Of a DNA stretch of 64,000 bases, positions 1 through 9,857 are shown piece by piece. Every line of letters begins with the position of its first letter. Position 1 is the first letter of the stretch. The notes under the pieces are model-generated. The model saw only the letters and a list, made by a program, of their open reading frames with translations, did not search any database and was not told the origin of the DNA. Both the position numbers and the translations under genes were made by a program. Source of the DNA: Parvularia atlantis (lineage: Eukaryota; Opisthokonta; Rotosphaerida); the NCBI GenBank assembly GCA_943704415.1, contig CALSCO010000043.1:19394-83393 (forward strand), in the 5' to 3' direction.

Positions 1-960
1 CCTGATCGTGCGCTCGGCCACGTCCGGGTCGCAGATGCTGAGCGGCGCGCGAGGGTACGAGGGTGCGAGGGCGTCACGCGTGAGCCCGCCCATGCGCGCA
101 TCTCACGGCCGCCGCATCGGCCACACAACGCACACGCCCGCGCCCTTGAAGCGCGCGTCGCCGAGCGCGCGCGACACCTCGAGCTGGCCCATGACGCGCC
201 CGTCGCGCACCTGCCCACCGGCGCGCTGGATACGCTGGCGCTCGTCCCACAGCGTCGGGTCGTGGTCGCGCGTGAGCTCGACGGCGCGCACGTGGGTGGC
301 GGGCGTAACCCCGGGCGCGCGCCGCCGCGTCGCCAGCACGGCCTTGCAGTCGCCGACATGGGCCACGGCCAGGCGGTCGTCGCGCAGCAGCGCGAGCACG
401 GCGCAGGCGCCGTCGCGGTGGTGGGCGTGCGCGGGCTGGCGCAGCGTCTGGTCGGTGCGCCGGAAGGCCTCGAGCAGCGCGGCGCTGAGCGAACGTGTCG
501 CGGGCGCGCCCAGCGCGGCCCAGAGGTGCGTCGGCAGCTCGGTACAGGCCACGGTCGACGCGTTCTCGCCACCGTGCCCGTCCAGCACGAGCGCGAGCGC
601 GAGCGGGCCCAGGCGCTCGACGAGGTCCAGGTGCGCGCGGGCGACGTCAGCCTCGGGGTGCATCGCGTGCCGGTCCTGCATGTGCTCGCGCCGCCCTCGC
701 CGCGCCGCCGCGCACATCGCCGCCGGGCCGATGCCGCCGCTGCTGCTGCGCGCGCGCTTGACGAGCGGGCGCTCGGGCCGTGCCACGGCCGCTGCATTGT
801 CCGCCTCCTCCTCGTCGCTGCGCCGCCGCCGCGCGCAATCGCGCTCGCCAAACAGCTGCTCGATCGGCAGCGCGCGCAGTGCAGCGTCGCCGGCGGGCGC
901 GGCAGCGTCCGGGACCGCGGCCTTGGCGACGGGCGGCGGCAGGCCACCGAAGAGGTCCAT
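1..960 (-). CDS. ILKAP: ILKAP-like PP2C protein phosphatase, 3' part cut by window edge
   Basis: Metal-dependent Ser/Thr phosphatase of the PP2C family. The chosen start (960) gives an N-terminus beginning MDLFGGLP, which matches the MDLFG start of animal ILKAP. PP2C motifs appear in order: REHMQDRH, VLDGHGGENAS (metal-binding Asp/Gly), VAHVGDCKAVLA, then RAGGQVRDGRV and GQLEVSRALGDARFK, which is the ILKAP-type ending of the central domain. One intron at 133-38 (GTGCG donor, CAG acceptor) joins KGAGV to ICDPDVAERTI; the remaining C-terminal metal-binding motif lies outside the window. It is head-to-head with the helicase gene, with 32 bp between start codons. Family assignment is firm; ILKAP orthology rests on the N-terminal and central motifs. 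Confidence 0.88.
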
Positions 961-992
961 CAGTGGCTGGCTGGGAAATCGCGACACAAAAG
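961..992. promoter_or_regulatory. 32-bp bidirectional start-to-start spacer
   Basis: This interval separates the start codons of the ILKAP-like gene (minus) and the DDX28-like gene (plus). Any promoter must be shared or lie inside the two coding regions. I see no TATA-like motif in it. Confidence 0.5.
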
Positions 993-2904
993 ATGCTGGC
1001 GGTCGTTCGGCACGTGGTCCGCTCGCTGCGGACGCGCGCCGCTCGCCCCGCCGCCGCCGCCGCTGCACCGCCACCACCGCCGCCACCGCCCACACCGGTT
1101 GCCGCGCCGCGATCGGGCAGCGTCAACGTCAAGCGCAAGCTTGGGCCGGCGATGCAGCAGCAGCAGCAGCAGCAGCAGCCGCGGCAGTTTGCGCCCGCCA
1201 GGCTCGTCGACAACCCGCACCGCGACGGCGACGGCCGGCCGCGCCCGCCCGCATCGGCATCGGCATCGACGCCGCCTGCGCCCGCACCGCCTGCGCCCGC
1301 ACCGACGCCGCCGACGCCGCCCGTGCGCCGCTCGGCGCTGTGGAACGGCCTCGGGCTGCCGCAGTTCCTCCTGCGCAACCTCGACCGGCTGCGGTACCGC
1401 GCGCCCTCGGCCGTGCAGATCGGCACCGTGCCGCTGCTGCTGAGCGGGCGCGACGGCGTGCTGCAGGCCGCGACGGGTGCGCGCGGCCGCCGCCGCGACG
1501 GCGAGCACGCTGACGCCGCGCCGCGCAAAGGCACCGGCAAGACCCTCGCGTACCTCCTGCCGATCCTTGCGCGCGTGGCCAACAAGGACCCCGGCCCACA
1601 GGCCGTGATCGTGGTGCCGACGCGCGAGCTGGTGCGGTCGCGTGCCGTCGCGTGCTAGCCGCGCTGACCGCACACAGGCCGTGCAGGTCTCGACGCTCGC
1701 ACACGAGCTCGTCAAGGCCGGCGGGCCCAAGCGCGTGGCGCACCCGATCAGTGTGGTCAAGATCGTCGGCGACCTGCCGTCGGAGAACCTGCGGCGGCGG
1801 CTGACGGCGAGCGGCGCGCACGTCGTCGTGGGCACGCCCACGGCCCTGCTGAAGATGTTCACGACCAAGCCGCGCCCGTACAGCTGGTCGCGCGTGTTTG
1901 CGGTCGTGCTGGACGAGGTCGACTACCTGCTGCAGCCGCACACGCGCGAGACGGTCGAGACGCTGCTGCGATGCCGCGAGCACCCGAGCCCGCGCACGGT
2001 ACAGCGCGTGCTCGTCAGCGCGACGATCACGCCTGTCGTCGACGCCGTGGCCAAGCGCGAGCTCAACGACAACCGCTTCCGCACCACGGCCGCGCTCTTC
2101 CTCGACTCGATCCAGCGGTTGTCTGTGGCCGTGCGGCCCAGCGTGCAGACCAGCGTGCGGCCTGATGCTGGTGGTGCGGCTGCTGTGGCTGAGCCTTCGT
2201 CGCCCTCGCCTGCGCCGTCACCGGCACCGGCTGCAGAGGAGGCGCTGCTGCAACAGCTGATGGCGCAGGCAACGGTCACGGCCAATGAGCAGCTGCCCGT
2301 GACGCTCCGGCACGAGCTCATCCGGCCGACGACGTCGCTGCGGCCGACGCGCGGGCCTGTCTCCGAGGCGGACGCGTGGGACGCCGCGCTGTTCCGGCGG
2401 TGGTTCGCGGCGGCCAAGCCGCGCAAGGTGCTCGTGTTTTGCAACTCGCTCGGGCGGCTCGAGCGGCTGGCCGAGGTGCTCAAGGCCAAGGGGTTCCTCG
2501 TGGGCGTGCTCGCGGCCAACACGAAGAAGGACGAGCGGGCCGAGGTGCTGCGGAGCCTGCGGTCGCGCGGGGTGCAAGTGCTGCTGACGACCGAGATGGG
2601 CGCGCGCGGCCTCGACCTGCCCGACCTGACGCACGTCTACAACTACGACGTGCCCGCGACGGCCAACGTCTACATCCACCGTGCCGGGCGGGTGGCGCGG
2701 CTGGACCTGGTGCGGCTGGCGATGCGCGCGGGCACGGTCGTGACGCCGTGGGCGGGCGGCGCCGAGGTCGAGCGGCTGCTGGGCGAGCTGGGCGACGGCC
2801 ACGGCGTCGTGCTGCACACACTCGCGCTCGTGCAGAACCGGCTCGAGGCGTGGTCGGACGAGGCGCACGCGCACAGCCCAAAGATGATGCTGCCGATGGT
2901 GTGA
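993..2904 (+). CDS. DDX28: Mitochondrial DEAD-box RNA helicase (DDX28/MRH4 type)
   Basis: ATP-dependent RNA helicase, 603 aa after removing introns 1477-1530 and 1632-1677. The first splice restores motif I (QAATGTGKT) and the second restores motif Ia (PTRELAVQVS). Other motifs: Q-motif region with a LPQFLLRNL stretch, VGTPTALL, motif II as DEVD instead of DEAD, motif III SAT, TTEMGARGLDLP and the motif VI HRAGRVAR. The N-terminus (MLAVVRHVVRSLRTRAARP) is basic, Arg-rich and lacks acids, as expected for a mitochondrial presequence. It is followed by proline/alanine runs and eight consecutive Gln. In animals DDX28 and in yeast Mrh4 act in assembly of the large mitoribosomal subunit; that role here is inferred. 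The second acceptor ends CAG and the first ends AAG. Confidence 0.87.
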
Positions 2905-3115
2905 CGCCCGTAGATGTTGGCAAAAGACCGTTGCCTGGATTCATTCCGCTGTCGTCGCACCGTCGCGCCCCGCCGCGCCTGCCGCTCCGGACGGTGCGGC
3001 GCGCAGCGAATCGCAATCTTTGATGACGGTTGCCATATCCGGCCCCGTTGCCAAGCAAGACTTTTTCCCTTTCTGTATTTGCGGCCTCGGCCTTCTTCGC
3101 CTCCCTTCCTGCCGA

Positions 3116-5046
3116 ATGCCGCGCCCCGCCACCGCCCGCCTTCCCCTGCTCGTCGCCGCCGCGCTCGCCGCCGCCGCCGTCGTGCCGCGCGCCAATGCGG
3201 CGCTCCAGGTCGATATCGGTGCGTGCCGCGCCCGTGCGCCGCCGTTGGCGTTGCCGCTGATTTCCGCGCCGCCCCGACGAGCAGACGGCGCGTCCTTCAC
3301 GGCCAACAACGTCGACGTGCCGTACGGCAGCGTCGCGTACGCCGTGACCGCGCCGGCACCGTTCGTCAAGCTGCGTGTGGCGGCCAGCTGCGCGCTCGCG
3401 AGCGGTGCGCCCTTGTGGCAGCCGCGTGTTCACCGCCCTGCCTGATGCGGCCGGCCGCAGATGTCCCGCCCATCGCCCGCCCCGCCGTCGCCTACGTCAA
3501 CTTTGACGAGGCCAACGCGGCCGGCTGCGCCAGCTACGCCGAGCTGGTCGCGCGCGTGCTGCCGCTCGTCGACGCGTCCGTCTTTGTCCTCGCCCAGCGC
3601 GCGCGCGCCAAGAACCCGCCCGGCTACAACGACGTCTACGGCCCGCACGCCGCCTACGACCCGCCGCGCTTCGCGATCACGGTCATCTCGGGCCCCGCCG
3701 GCGTCGCGCTCGAGGCCGCGCTCGCCCAGGCCGCCGACCCCGCCGCCGCGACCGCGACCGTCACGAGCGGCGTCAACGAGTGGGCCGACTTCGCGACGTC
3801 GCCCGGTATCGTCGCCTTCCGCGTGTTCCAGACCGTCACGACCTTCGCCGCGCTCGCGTTCATCGTCACCAACCTCGTCCTCACCGCGCGCGCCCACGGC
3901 CTGCGCCAGCTGCTCCGCCTCACCCTCGGCGTGCGTCTCCAGCTGTGCCTCCTCGGCCTCTTCGCCTTTCGCTTCATCCAGGCCGCGGTCGACCCCGTCA
4001 ACAGCTCGCGCACGTTCGGCCCCTTCCCCGTGCATCAGGCCCTGCTCTACAGCGGCTTCTTCTGCGGCACGTGCGCCTTCGCCGTACTCCTCATCGGCTG
4101 GGCCCGCGCCTCGGCCTGGGCGCACGCGCGCGTCGACTGGCGCTCCAAGCTGCTCTGGACCGCGCTCATCTACCTCACTGTCGCCCTATTTTTCATCGCC
4201 TCAAGCCTGCTCGTCGCGGCCGCGTTCCAGGCCACGGCCGGCACCGCGCTTGACCGCGCGGCCGACGCGTGCCTGTACGTCGTCGGCGCGGTCATCCTGC
4301 TCCTGTGCTTCATGGCCATCGCCCTCGGCGTGACCCTCCTGCGAATCCTCGACCCAGGCCACTGGGCCAACGCCCACGGCGCTGACAAGCGCTCGTCGCG
4401 CCTGCTCATCTCGCCGGAGAAGGTGACGATGCTGCGCAAGATCTCGGGCCTGGTCATCGTCGCCAGCGTGGGCTTCATCGGCCTGCTGATCGACGTGCTC
4501 GCGGGCGTCCTGTTCTACATCACCCCGAACGCGCTCATGGGCATCATCTGGATGCAGAGCGTCCTCACGCTGATGATCTGCCTGGCCATGCTCGCGACCT
4601 TGCGCTACGACAGCCTCCACACGTCCCTGCATTCGTCCTCGCACAACAACTCGCACCCGCGCGTCAAGAGCGACGAGGTCGTGAGCCTCTCGAGCACGCT
4701 CGAATCGCCCGTCGGCACGCCCGAGCTCGCCAACAGCTTCGGCGGCGGCGGCGGCGGCGTCGGCGGCAGCAGTACCAGCAAGAACGCGTTGCGCACCTCG
4801 TTCGGCCTGATGCACCTCCTGCGCACGGGCAGCTCGGGCTCGGGCGCGCCCTCGACCGACAGCGCGGGCGGCTCGGCCGTGTTCAAGGTGGACGTGATCC
4901 TGAGCGAGCTCAGCGTGCCCGACGCCGCGGTGCAGCGCGCCGCCGTCGCCTCGCCCGTGACGCCCAGCAGCCACTACAGCCGCGACGCCGTCGCCGACGA
5001 GTTTGTGCCGGCCACCGCAGACGACGCCGCGGGCGACGCCGTCTGA
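3116..5046 (+). CDS. Seven-transmembrane protein with secreted N-terminal domain
   Basis: 602 aa from three exons (introns 3219-3284 and 3405-3460, both GTGCG...CAG). An N-terminal signal peptide (MPRPATARLPLLVAAALAAAAV) is followed by about 190 aa predicted to be outside the cell. Seven hydrophobic segments then follow, including AFRVFQTVTTFAALAFIVTN, ALIYLTVALFFIASSLLVAA and GLVIVASVGFIGLLIDVLAG. The Ser/Gly-rich cytoplasmic tail has a run of six glycines. The topology suits a receptor-like protein, but I recognise no named GPCR or channel family. A second protein with the same plan (seven TM plus Ser/Gly tail) lies at 48253-49985. A start upstream at 3020 is possible, but only 3116 puts the signal peptide at the N-terminus. 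Confidence 0.75.
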
Positions 5047-5133
5047 CAAGCCAGGCGAGCTGCGCTTGCCCTTTTTTTTTTTTTTTTCCACCATTGTTCT
5101 TGACCACCTCAAAAAAGACAGCAGCTCACGTTC
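5047..5133. other. Convergent 3' region with T16 tract
   Basis: This 87-bp gap lies between the stop codons of the seven-TM gene (plus) and the ankyrin gene (minus). It holds 16 consecutive T at 5072-5087, so 3' UTRs must be very short or overlap. No gene is seen here. Confidence 0.6.
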
Positions 5134-6145
5134 TTAATAGCCCTCGGCCGTGAGCGCGCGCGACGAGGGCCACTTGCCCGCCCCGGCCAGCGGCGCCCCG
5201 CCGTGCTGCTGGCGGTCATGGTGCTTACGCACGGTCTCTGTGGCGCGCGTGCGGCAGCGGTCGGCACACCGCCGCGCGCCGCAAATGCTGTCACGGCGCA
5301 CCTTGCAGGGCCGCGTCGTGCTTGTACGAGAAGACCCAGTCGCGCGGCGTCCAGCCCTGCTTGTTGCGCACGTTGTGGTTGGCGCCGGCCTCGATCAGCA
5401 CCTCGATGCCGCGCAGGAAGCCGTAGGCGCAGGCGTGGTGCAGCGGCGTGCACCCGTCCTTGTCGAGTGCGTCGACGTGCGCCCCGCCGCTGTCGAGCAG
5501 CATCTGCGCGCGGCGTGCGTGTTGGCGCGGCTCCCCACTGCGCCCGCACGCGCAAACACGCACGAGCATCATCTCCACGCGCGAGTGGCGCGCGCAAAAG
5601 TGCAGGCACGTCCACTGGTCCAGGTTGACAAGGTGCACCGACTGCGGGCAGCGGCGCACGAGCAGCGCAAACACCTGGGCCGGCCGCGGGGCCGCGATCA
5701 GCCGCACCAGCGCGACGGCGCCCCCGCGCACGCACGTCCATGCTCCCGTACTGGCACGCGACCATCAGCGGCGTATTCAGGTTCACGTCCTGCACGCCAT
5801 CGTGAGCCCGCGACCTGCCGGTGCCGCGTGCGCCGCACCCGCGCCACGCCGCCATCCTCGTGGCCCAGGTCGAGCAGCAGCGCGGCGACGGCGGCGTGGT
5901 TGTGGCGCGCGGCGTAGTGCAGCGACGACCTGCGCAGGCGACGCAAAGCCGCGCGCAGGGGCTGAGACGCACCCGCGACGCGGGCGAAACACGGCGCACC
6001 AGCCGCTCGCGGTATCGTAGTTCTGCACGGCGACGCTGCCGCCCGGCGCAGCCTGCGCGCCCCGCAGCAGCTTGCGGAAGCGGTCCGCGTGCCCGTCGAC
6101 CACCGCGTCGCGCAGCTTCTCGGCGAGCGACGCCGCGCGATGCAT
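5134..6145 (-). CDS. Ankyrin-repeat protein
   Basis: 235 aa from six exons; introns 5999-5930, 5838-5790, 5735-5675, 5563-5504 and 5301-5238. Removing them gives an unbroken frame from ATG (6145) to TAA (5134). About four ankyrin repeats are visible: SSLHYAARHNHAAVAALLLD, NTPLMVACQYGSMD, WTCLHFCARHSRVEMM and CTPLHHACAYGFLRGIEVLI, followed by a GWTPRDWVFSYKHDAA cap. The short basic/polar tail ends ALTAEGY. There are no membrane segments or extra domains, so it is probably a small adaptor; partner and function are unknown. It starts 130 bp from the divergent TOM20 gene. Confidence 0.82.
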
Positions 6146-6275
6146 CACAGCGAGCGCGGCCTGTCTGTCACGCAACTGAGCGAAAACCCGAGCTGCGGCG
6201 GTGCCGTTCACACGGCGCAGTGTCGGCCGCGTGGCACTTCCTCTCGTTCACCCGCCTCACCCGATCGCCCCGCCG

Positions 6276-7096
6276 ATGTCCGCGCCGTCGCCCGCCGTCG
6301 CCGCGCCGCCCGGCCTCGGCATCGCGCTGCCGCCCACGCCGCCCGCGCTGATGCCGCTGGCCGCCGCGCCGCCCCCGCCCGCCGCGCCCGATGCGTTGTC
6401 AGCTATCGCCGCCGCGCCGTCGTCGTGGTGGTGGACCGGCGCGGCCGTCGCCGCCGGCGCCCTCGGCTCGGCCGTGCTCGCCTACGCTGTTTACTTTGAC
6501 TACAAGCGCCGCAGCGACCCAGCCTTCCGCAAGCGCATCCGTGCGGGGCGAACGGGCATGCGCGAGGCGGCATCAGTGGCTGACGCGGCATCCCGCTCCC
6601 CCGCGGCTCACAGGCGACGCCTACCGCGAGGACGTGCGGCTGCAGCAGGAGCGCAACAAGCAACGCATGGCCAGCCTTGACTTTACCGTGCCGCCGCTGC
6701 CGACGCACCCGGTGCGTGCGTGCGAGGCGCGCTTGCTCGTTGCTGCTGACACAACCGGGGAAGGCCGAGCGCGAGCAGTTCATGATGGACCACCTGCAGC
6801 GCGGCGAGAACGTGCTGCGCCTGGGCGGTGCGTGCCGTAGCGGGCTGCGCGCGCGCTGACGGTGGCGGTGCAGGCCCCGAGGAGAAGGCCGCGTTCCACT
6901 TTTTCAACGCGGCGCGCGTCGTGCCCAACCCGACGCAGCTCATCCAGCTCTTCCAGCAGTCGCTGCCCTCGTCCACGTTCAACCTGATCCTGCAGTTTAT
7001 CCAGCAGGAGGTGCGGCGGCAGTGGGCGCGCGCGCTTCTTGGCCCTCACACGGAGCGCAGATCGAGCAGGCAAAGCCGGGCGTCGACATCGACTGA
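6276..7096 (+). CDS. TOMM20: Mitochondrial import receptor subunit TOM20
   Basis: 199 aa from five exons (introns 6541-6613, 6712-6763, 6828-6873, 7011-7060). An N-terminal proline-rich stretch precedes one transmembrane anchor (WWTGAAVAAGALGSAVLAYA). Directly after it comes YFDYKRRSDPAFRKRIR, closely matching the YFDRKRRSDPNFKNRLR of animal TOM20. The C-terminal receptor domain has REQFMMDHLQRGENVLRLG and NPTQLIQLFQQSLPSSTF, matching the TPR-like presequence-binding helices of the animal/fungal family. The long Pro/Ala N-terminal extension facing the intermembrane space (about 50 aa) is unusual. The product would sit in the outer mitochondrial membrane and bind presequences. The animal/fungal type of TOM20 (N-anchored) argues against a plant-lineage host. 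Confidence 0.9.
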
Positions 7097-7155
7097 TGGG
7101 CGCGGCCCGCCCGCACGTGCCTGCCCTTCTGTGTACAGCGCACGGGCCAGCTGAG

Positions 7156-8223
7156 CTACTTTGAAGTCGCGCCGTATTTGGCGCGGAGCTCGTTGCCCTT
7201 GCTGGCGTACTTGTTGCGGATGTTGCGCTGCGTCTGCGGGCGCGCCGATGAGCACAGCACAGCTCAGGACGGGCTTCGCGCGGCGCCACCTCCTGTGTGC
7301 TCTCACGCCGCTGCCGGTCGAGGTCGCTCTTGATGACCGTGGTCGAGGCCGTCTTGCGCCGCGCGATCAGCTCGCGGAAGGCGTCGATCCACCTGCGTGC
7401 ACGGCTCGCATGAGTGCAGGCCATGCACAGGGCACGCACCCCTCCATCGCATCGACCGAGAGCGCGACGAGGTCGAGTGTGACGTTGTCGGCGAAGACGA
7501 GCGAGAAGCTGCGGTCCTCGACTGCGCGCGTCGTGAACCGTGAGCGGCATGCGGCGTGCGGCGCGCGCGCGGGCACGGACACTTCTGGATGCCGTGGCCG
7601 AGGCAGCACGTGAGGAAGAAGAGCGTGTGGGCGCTGTGGAACGTGTCGGTCTGCTGCCCGACGACGACGGTGCGGAAGTCGTCCAGCTCGACCTGCGCGC
7701 GCGCCTCGGTGAGCCGTGCTGCGATCCGCACGGGAGGGCGTGGCACCTGCTCCGTCACGCCAAACTGGAACCGTTCCGACTTCCACTGCAGCAGCTCCTG
7801 GTCGGGGCTGACGCGCAGCCGCACCTCGTGGTCGGTGCCGTCGCGGTCGACCTTCTGGAAGATGGCCTCTGCCGCGCCGTGCCGCGCGCCGTCAGCATCC
7901 GCATCGCCCTCGCCCCGGCCACGCACCGCGCTGCAGCAGCGGCAGCTTCTGCGTCACCCACACGCTGCACGGCTCGCACGCGCGCCCGTCGCTCACGCCC
8001 AGGTCGCGCACGGTGATGCGCCAGTGCGAGCAGTCGTCGCAGAACACGTTGCCGCACAGCCGGCAGTGATGCTGCGCCGCACGTCAGCATCCGCGCCCTG
8101 ATGGCCATCGGACGCTCGGCCACCGCGAGCGCGCGCCTTGCGGTTGACGAGGTCGAAGCGGCCCTTGCACGAGGCGCAGTGCGTCGCGGCCGTGTCGGCC
8201 ACCCAGTGCGCCGTCGTCGCCAT
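7156..8223 (-). CDS. FYVE zinc-finger protein with PH-like domain
   Basis: 260 aa from six exons; introns 8136-8072 (GC-AG), 7926-7869, 7580-7522, 7439-7393 and 7289-7234. The FYVE finger begins almost at the N-terminus: WVADTAATHCASCKGRF, then the spliced NRKHHCRLCGNVFCDDC and RACEPC, giving the paired cysteines and the basic R/K-HHCR patch that binds phosphatidylinositol 3-phosphate. The middle region (about residues 80-225) ends with FSLVFADNVTLDLVA and WIDAFRELIARRK, typical of a PH-like fold of the phospholipase-C type. It is probably an endosomal membrane adaptor. The first intron has no usable GT donor; only a GC donor after AAG restores the finger. Stop codons of this gene and TOM20 are 59 bp apart. 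Confidence 0.84.
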
Positions 8224-8259
8224 CCGCAACCGCGAGCAGCAACAAAAACAGCGTCTGTG

Positions 8260-9504
8260 TCACCATGTCGCGCCCAGCCCCGGCCCGCCCCCGCCCCCGC
8301 TGCCCCCCGTGCCCCCACCCGGCCCGTGCGACGACACGTCCGGCGGCGGCCAGAACGTCGGCACGTCGACGTCGAACAGCGTCTTGTTGTTGCGGATGAA
8401 GGTCTTGTGCGCGCGCGCAATCAGCACGCGGAGCACCGGCACGCGAGCGCCGCGCCGGCCACGCACAAAGGTCCCGTACATGCGCCCCGCCGGCGTCTGC
8501 AGCACCGGCCCGGGCGAGCTCTCGTACACAAAGTGCTCGCCCGGGTTGAGGATCGGGCGCTTCCCGACCACGCCCAGGCCCTCAATGTTGTACACATTGC
8601 CGTCTGGCGCACACGGCGTCAGCCCGCCGCACACCCCACGTCACCGCACCGCCACGCACAGTCCTCCACGATCGTCCACTTGCGCGTCAGCAGCTGCACC
8701 ACGTCCGTCGTTGACGTGTTCTCGATTGTCACGTTGTACACCCACCGGAAGCGCATCTTGCTCGCCTTGCCCGCCTGCACGCTAAAGTCCGTGTGCCGCC
8801 CAAAGTCGAACTGCGGCACGACCGTGATCTGTCCGTGCACACGCGTGCCTCAGGCGCGTGCGCGTCAAGCGCGCCGACACGCACGCACCGACACGCTCCC
8901 GCCCGTGTTTCTGTACACGGAGCAGAACGGCAGCGTGCGCTGCAGCACGCGCGACCAGCGCAGCAGGCGGTCGTTGGGCGTGTAGGCGAGCTCGGGTGTG
9001 ACGTGGAACAGCCCGTCGGCCAGCGGACTCTCGACCGCCGTCTCGGGCTTGTACGGGAGGATGGACCGGTACGGCACTGCGGCGCGGCGCCGTCAGGGTC
9101 CTCGTGCACGGGCCGCCGCTGCGCCCACGCACCGTACGACGGCATCATGTCGAACCCGCGCATGTCGGCGCTCTCGTCGCGCACGTCGCGCGCCACGATA
9201 AAGTACGTGTCGCGCCGGGCCATCGAGCTGTTGGGCGCGGTCGTGCTACTGACGGGCCGGTCGTACACCAGCGCGCTCCACGGGTGCAGCACGATGCCGC
9301 GGTACCCTGCGCCGAGCCGGCCGTGAGTCGCCGTACGTGTGCGCGCGCACACGCACCAAACTGCAGGTGCACAAACGTCTGCCCGGGCTCGTACGACGGC
9401 GCGCGGCTCAGCATCTTGCCGATCGCCACCGTCGCCAGCGCGCGCGCCGGCGCGAGCGGCCGCGGCCCGCGCCAGCCGCACGCGCCGACGCAACGTGCGA
9501 GCAT
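8260..9504 (-). CDS. POLDIP2: POLDIP2-like protein (YccV + ApaG domains)
   Basis: 319 aa from six exons; introns 9356-9307, 9132-9077, 8888-8829, 8659-8604 and 8466-8404. After a short Ala/Arg-rich presequence-like N-terminus come PGQTFVHLQFGYRGIVLHPW (YccV/hemimethylated-DNA-binding-like domain), then VPYRSILPYKPE. The ApaG/DUF525 domain contains FRWVYNVTIENTSTTDVVQL, GLGVVGKRPILNPGEHF and TPAGRMYGTF, ending FDVDVPTF before a glycine tail. This order and these motifs match animal POLDIP2/PDIP38, which is found in mitochondria and binds CLPX and DNA polymerase delta. Human POLDIP2 is about 370 aa, so this is slightly shorter. The FYVE gene start lies 36 bp downstream on the same strand. Confidence 0.88.
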
Positions 9505-9857
9505 CTGTCACGGAAGTCCAATGATGATGTCATTGCTACCGCCCACAAGATGCCCGCGGTGCCGCGGGGGTACAAGAGGCGAGTGGTCAATTTGCATTCC
9601 AATACTTTCGCAAGGTTCGTGGCAAAAGCCAATCACACAAGCAGACCGGTTGCCCTTGTGCCCGGTCTCGCCTCACAAAGAAAACAAAAGCAAAAACCTC
9701 GACGAAAGAATCTGGACCACGTGGCCGCATATTTGTGACGCGCGGCCATGGCGGCCTCCTTGCGGGACCCGCGTCATCGTCACTCCTCGCTGCTGCCGCC
9801 ACGCGCGCGCCCACGCCACGGCCACGCCACGGCCACGCCACTTCGCGCGACGCCGCG
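9505..9857. other. Divergent intergenic region
   Basis: This 353-bp gap between POLDIP2 and the first tandem paralogue is visibly less GC-rich around 9590-9735 (AAAACAAAAGCAAAAAC). It probably holds the promoters of both genes. A 62-codon open frame at 9550-9738 has no recognisable content and is not called. Confidence 0.4.

Noticed and set aside
9550-9738. 62-codon open frame in the POLDIP2/paralogue-A gap
   Set aside because: No recognisable motif and no splice partner. It lies in an AT-richer divergent promoter region.
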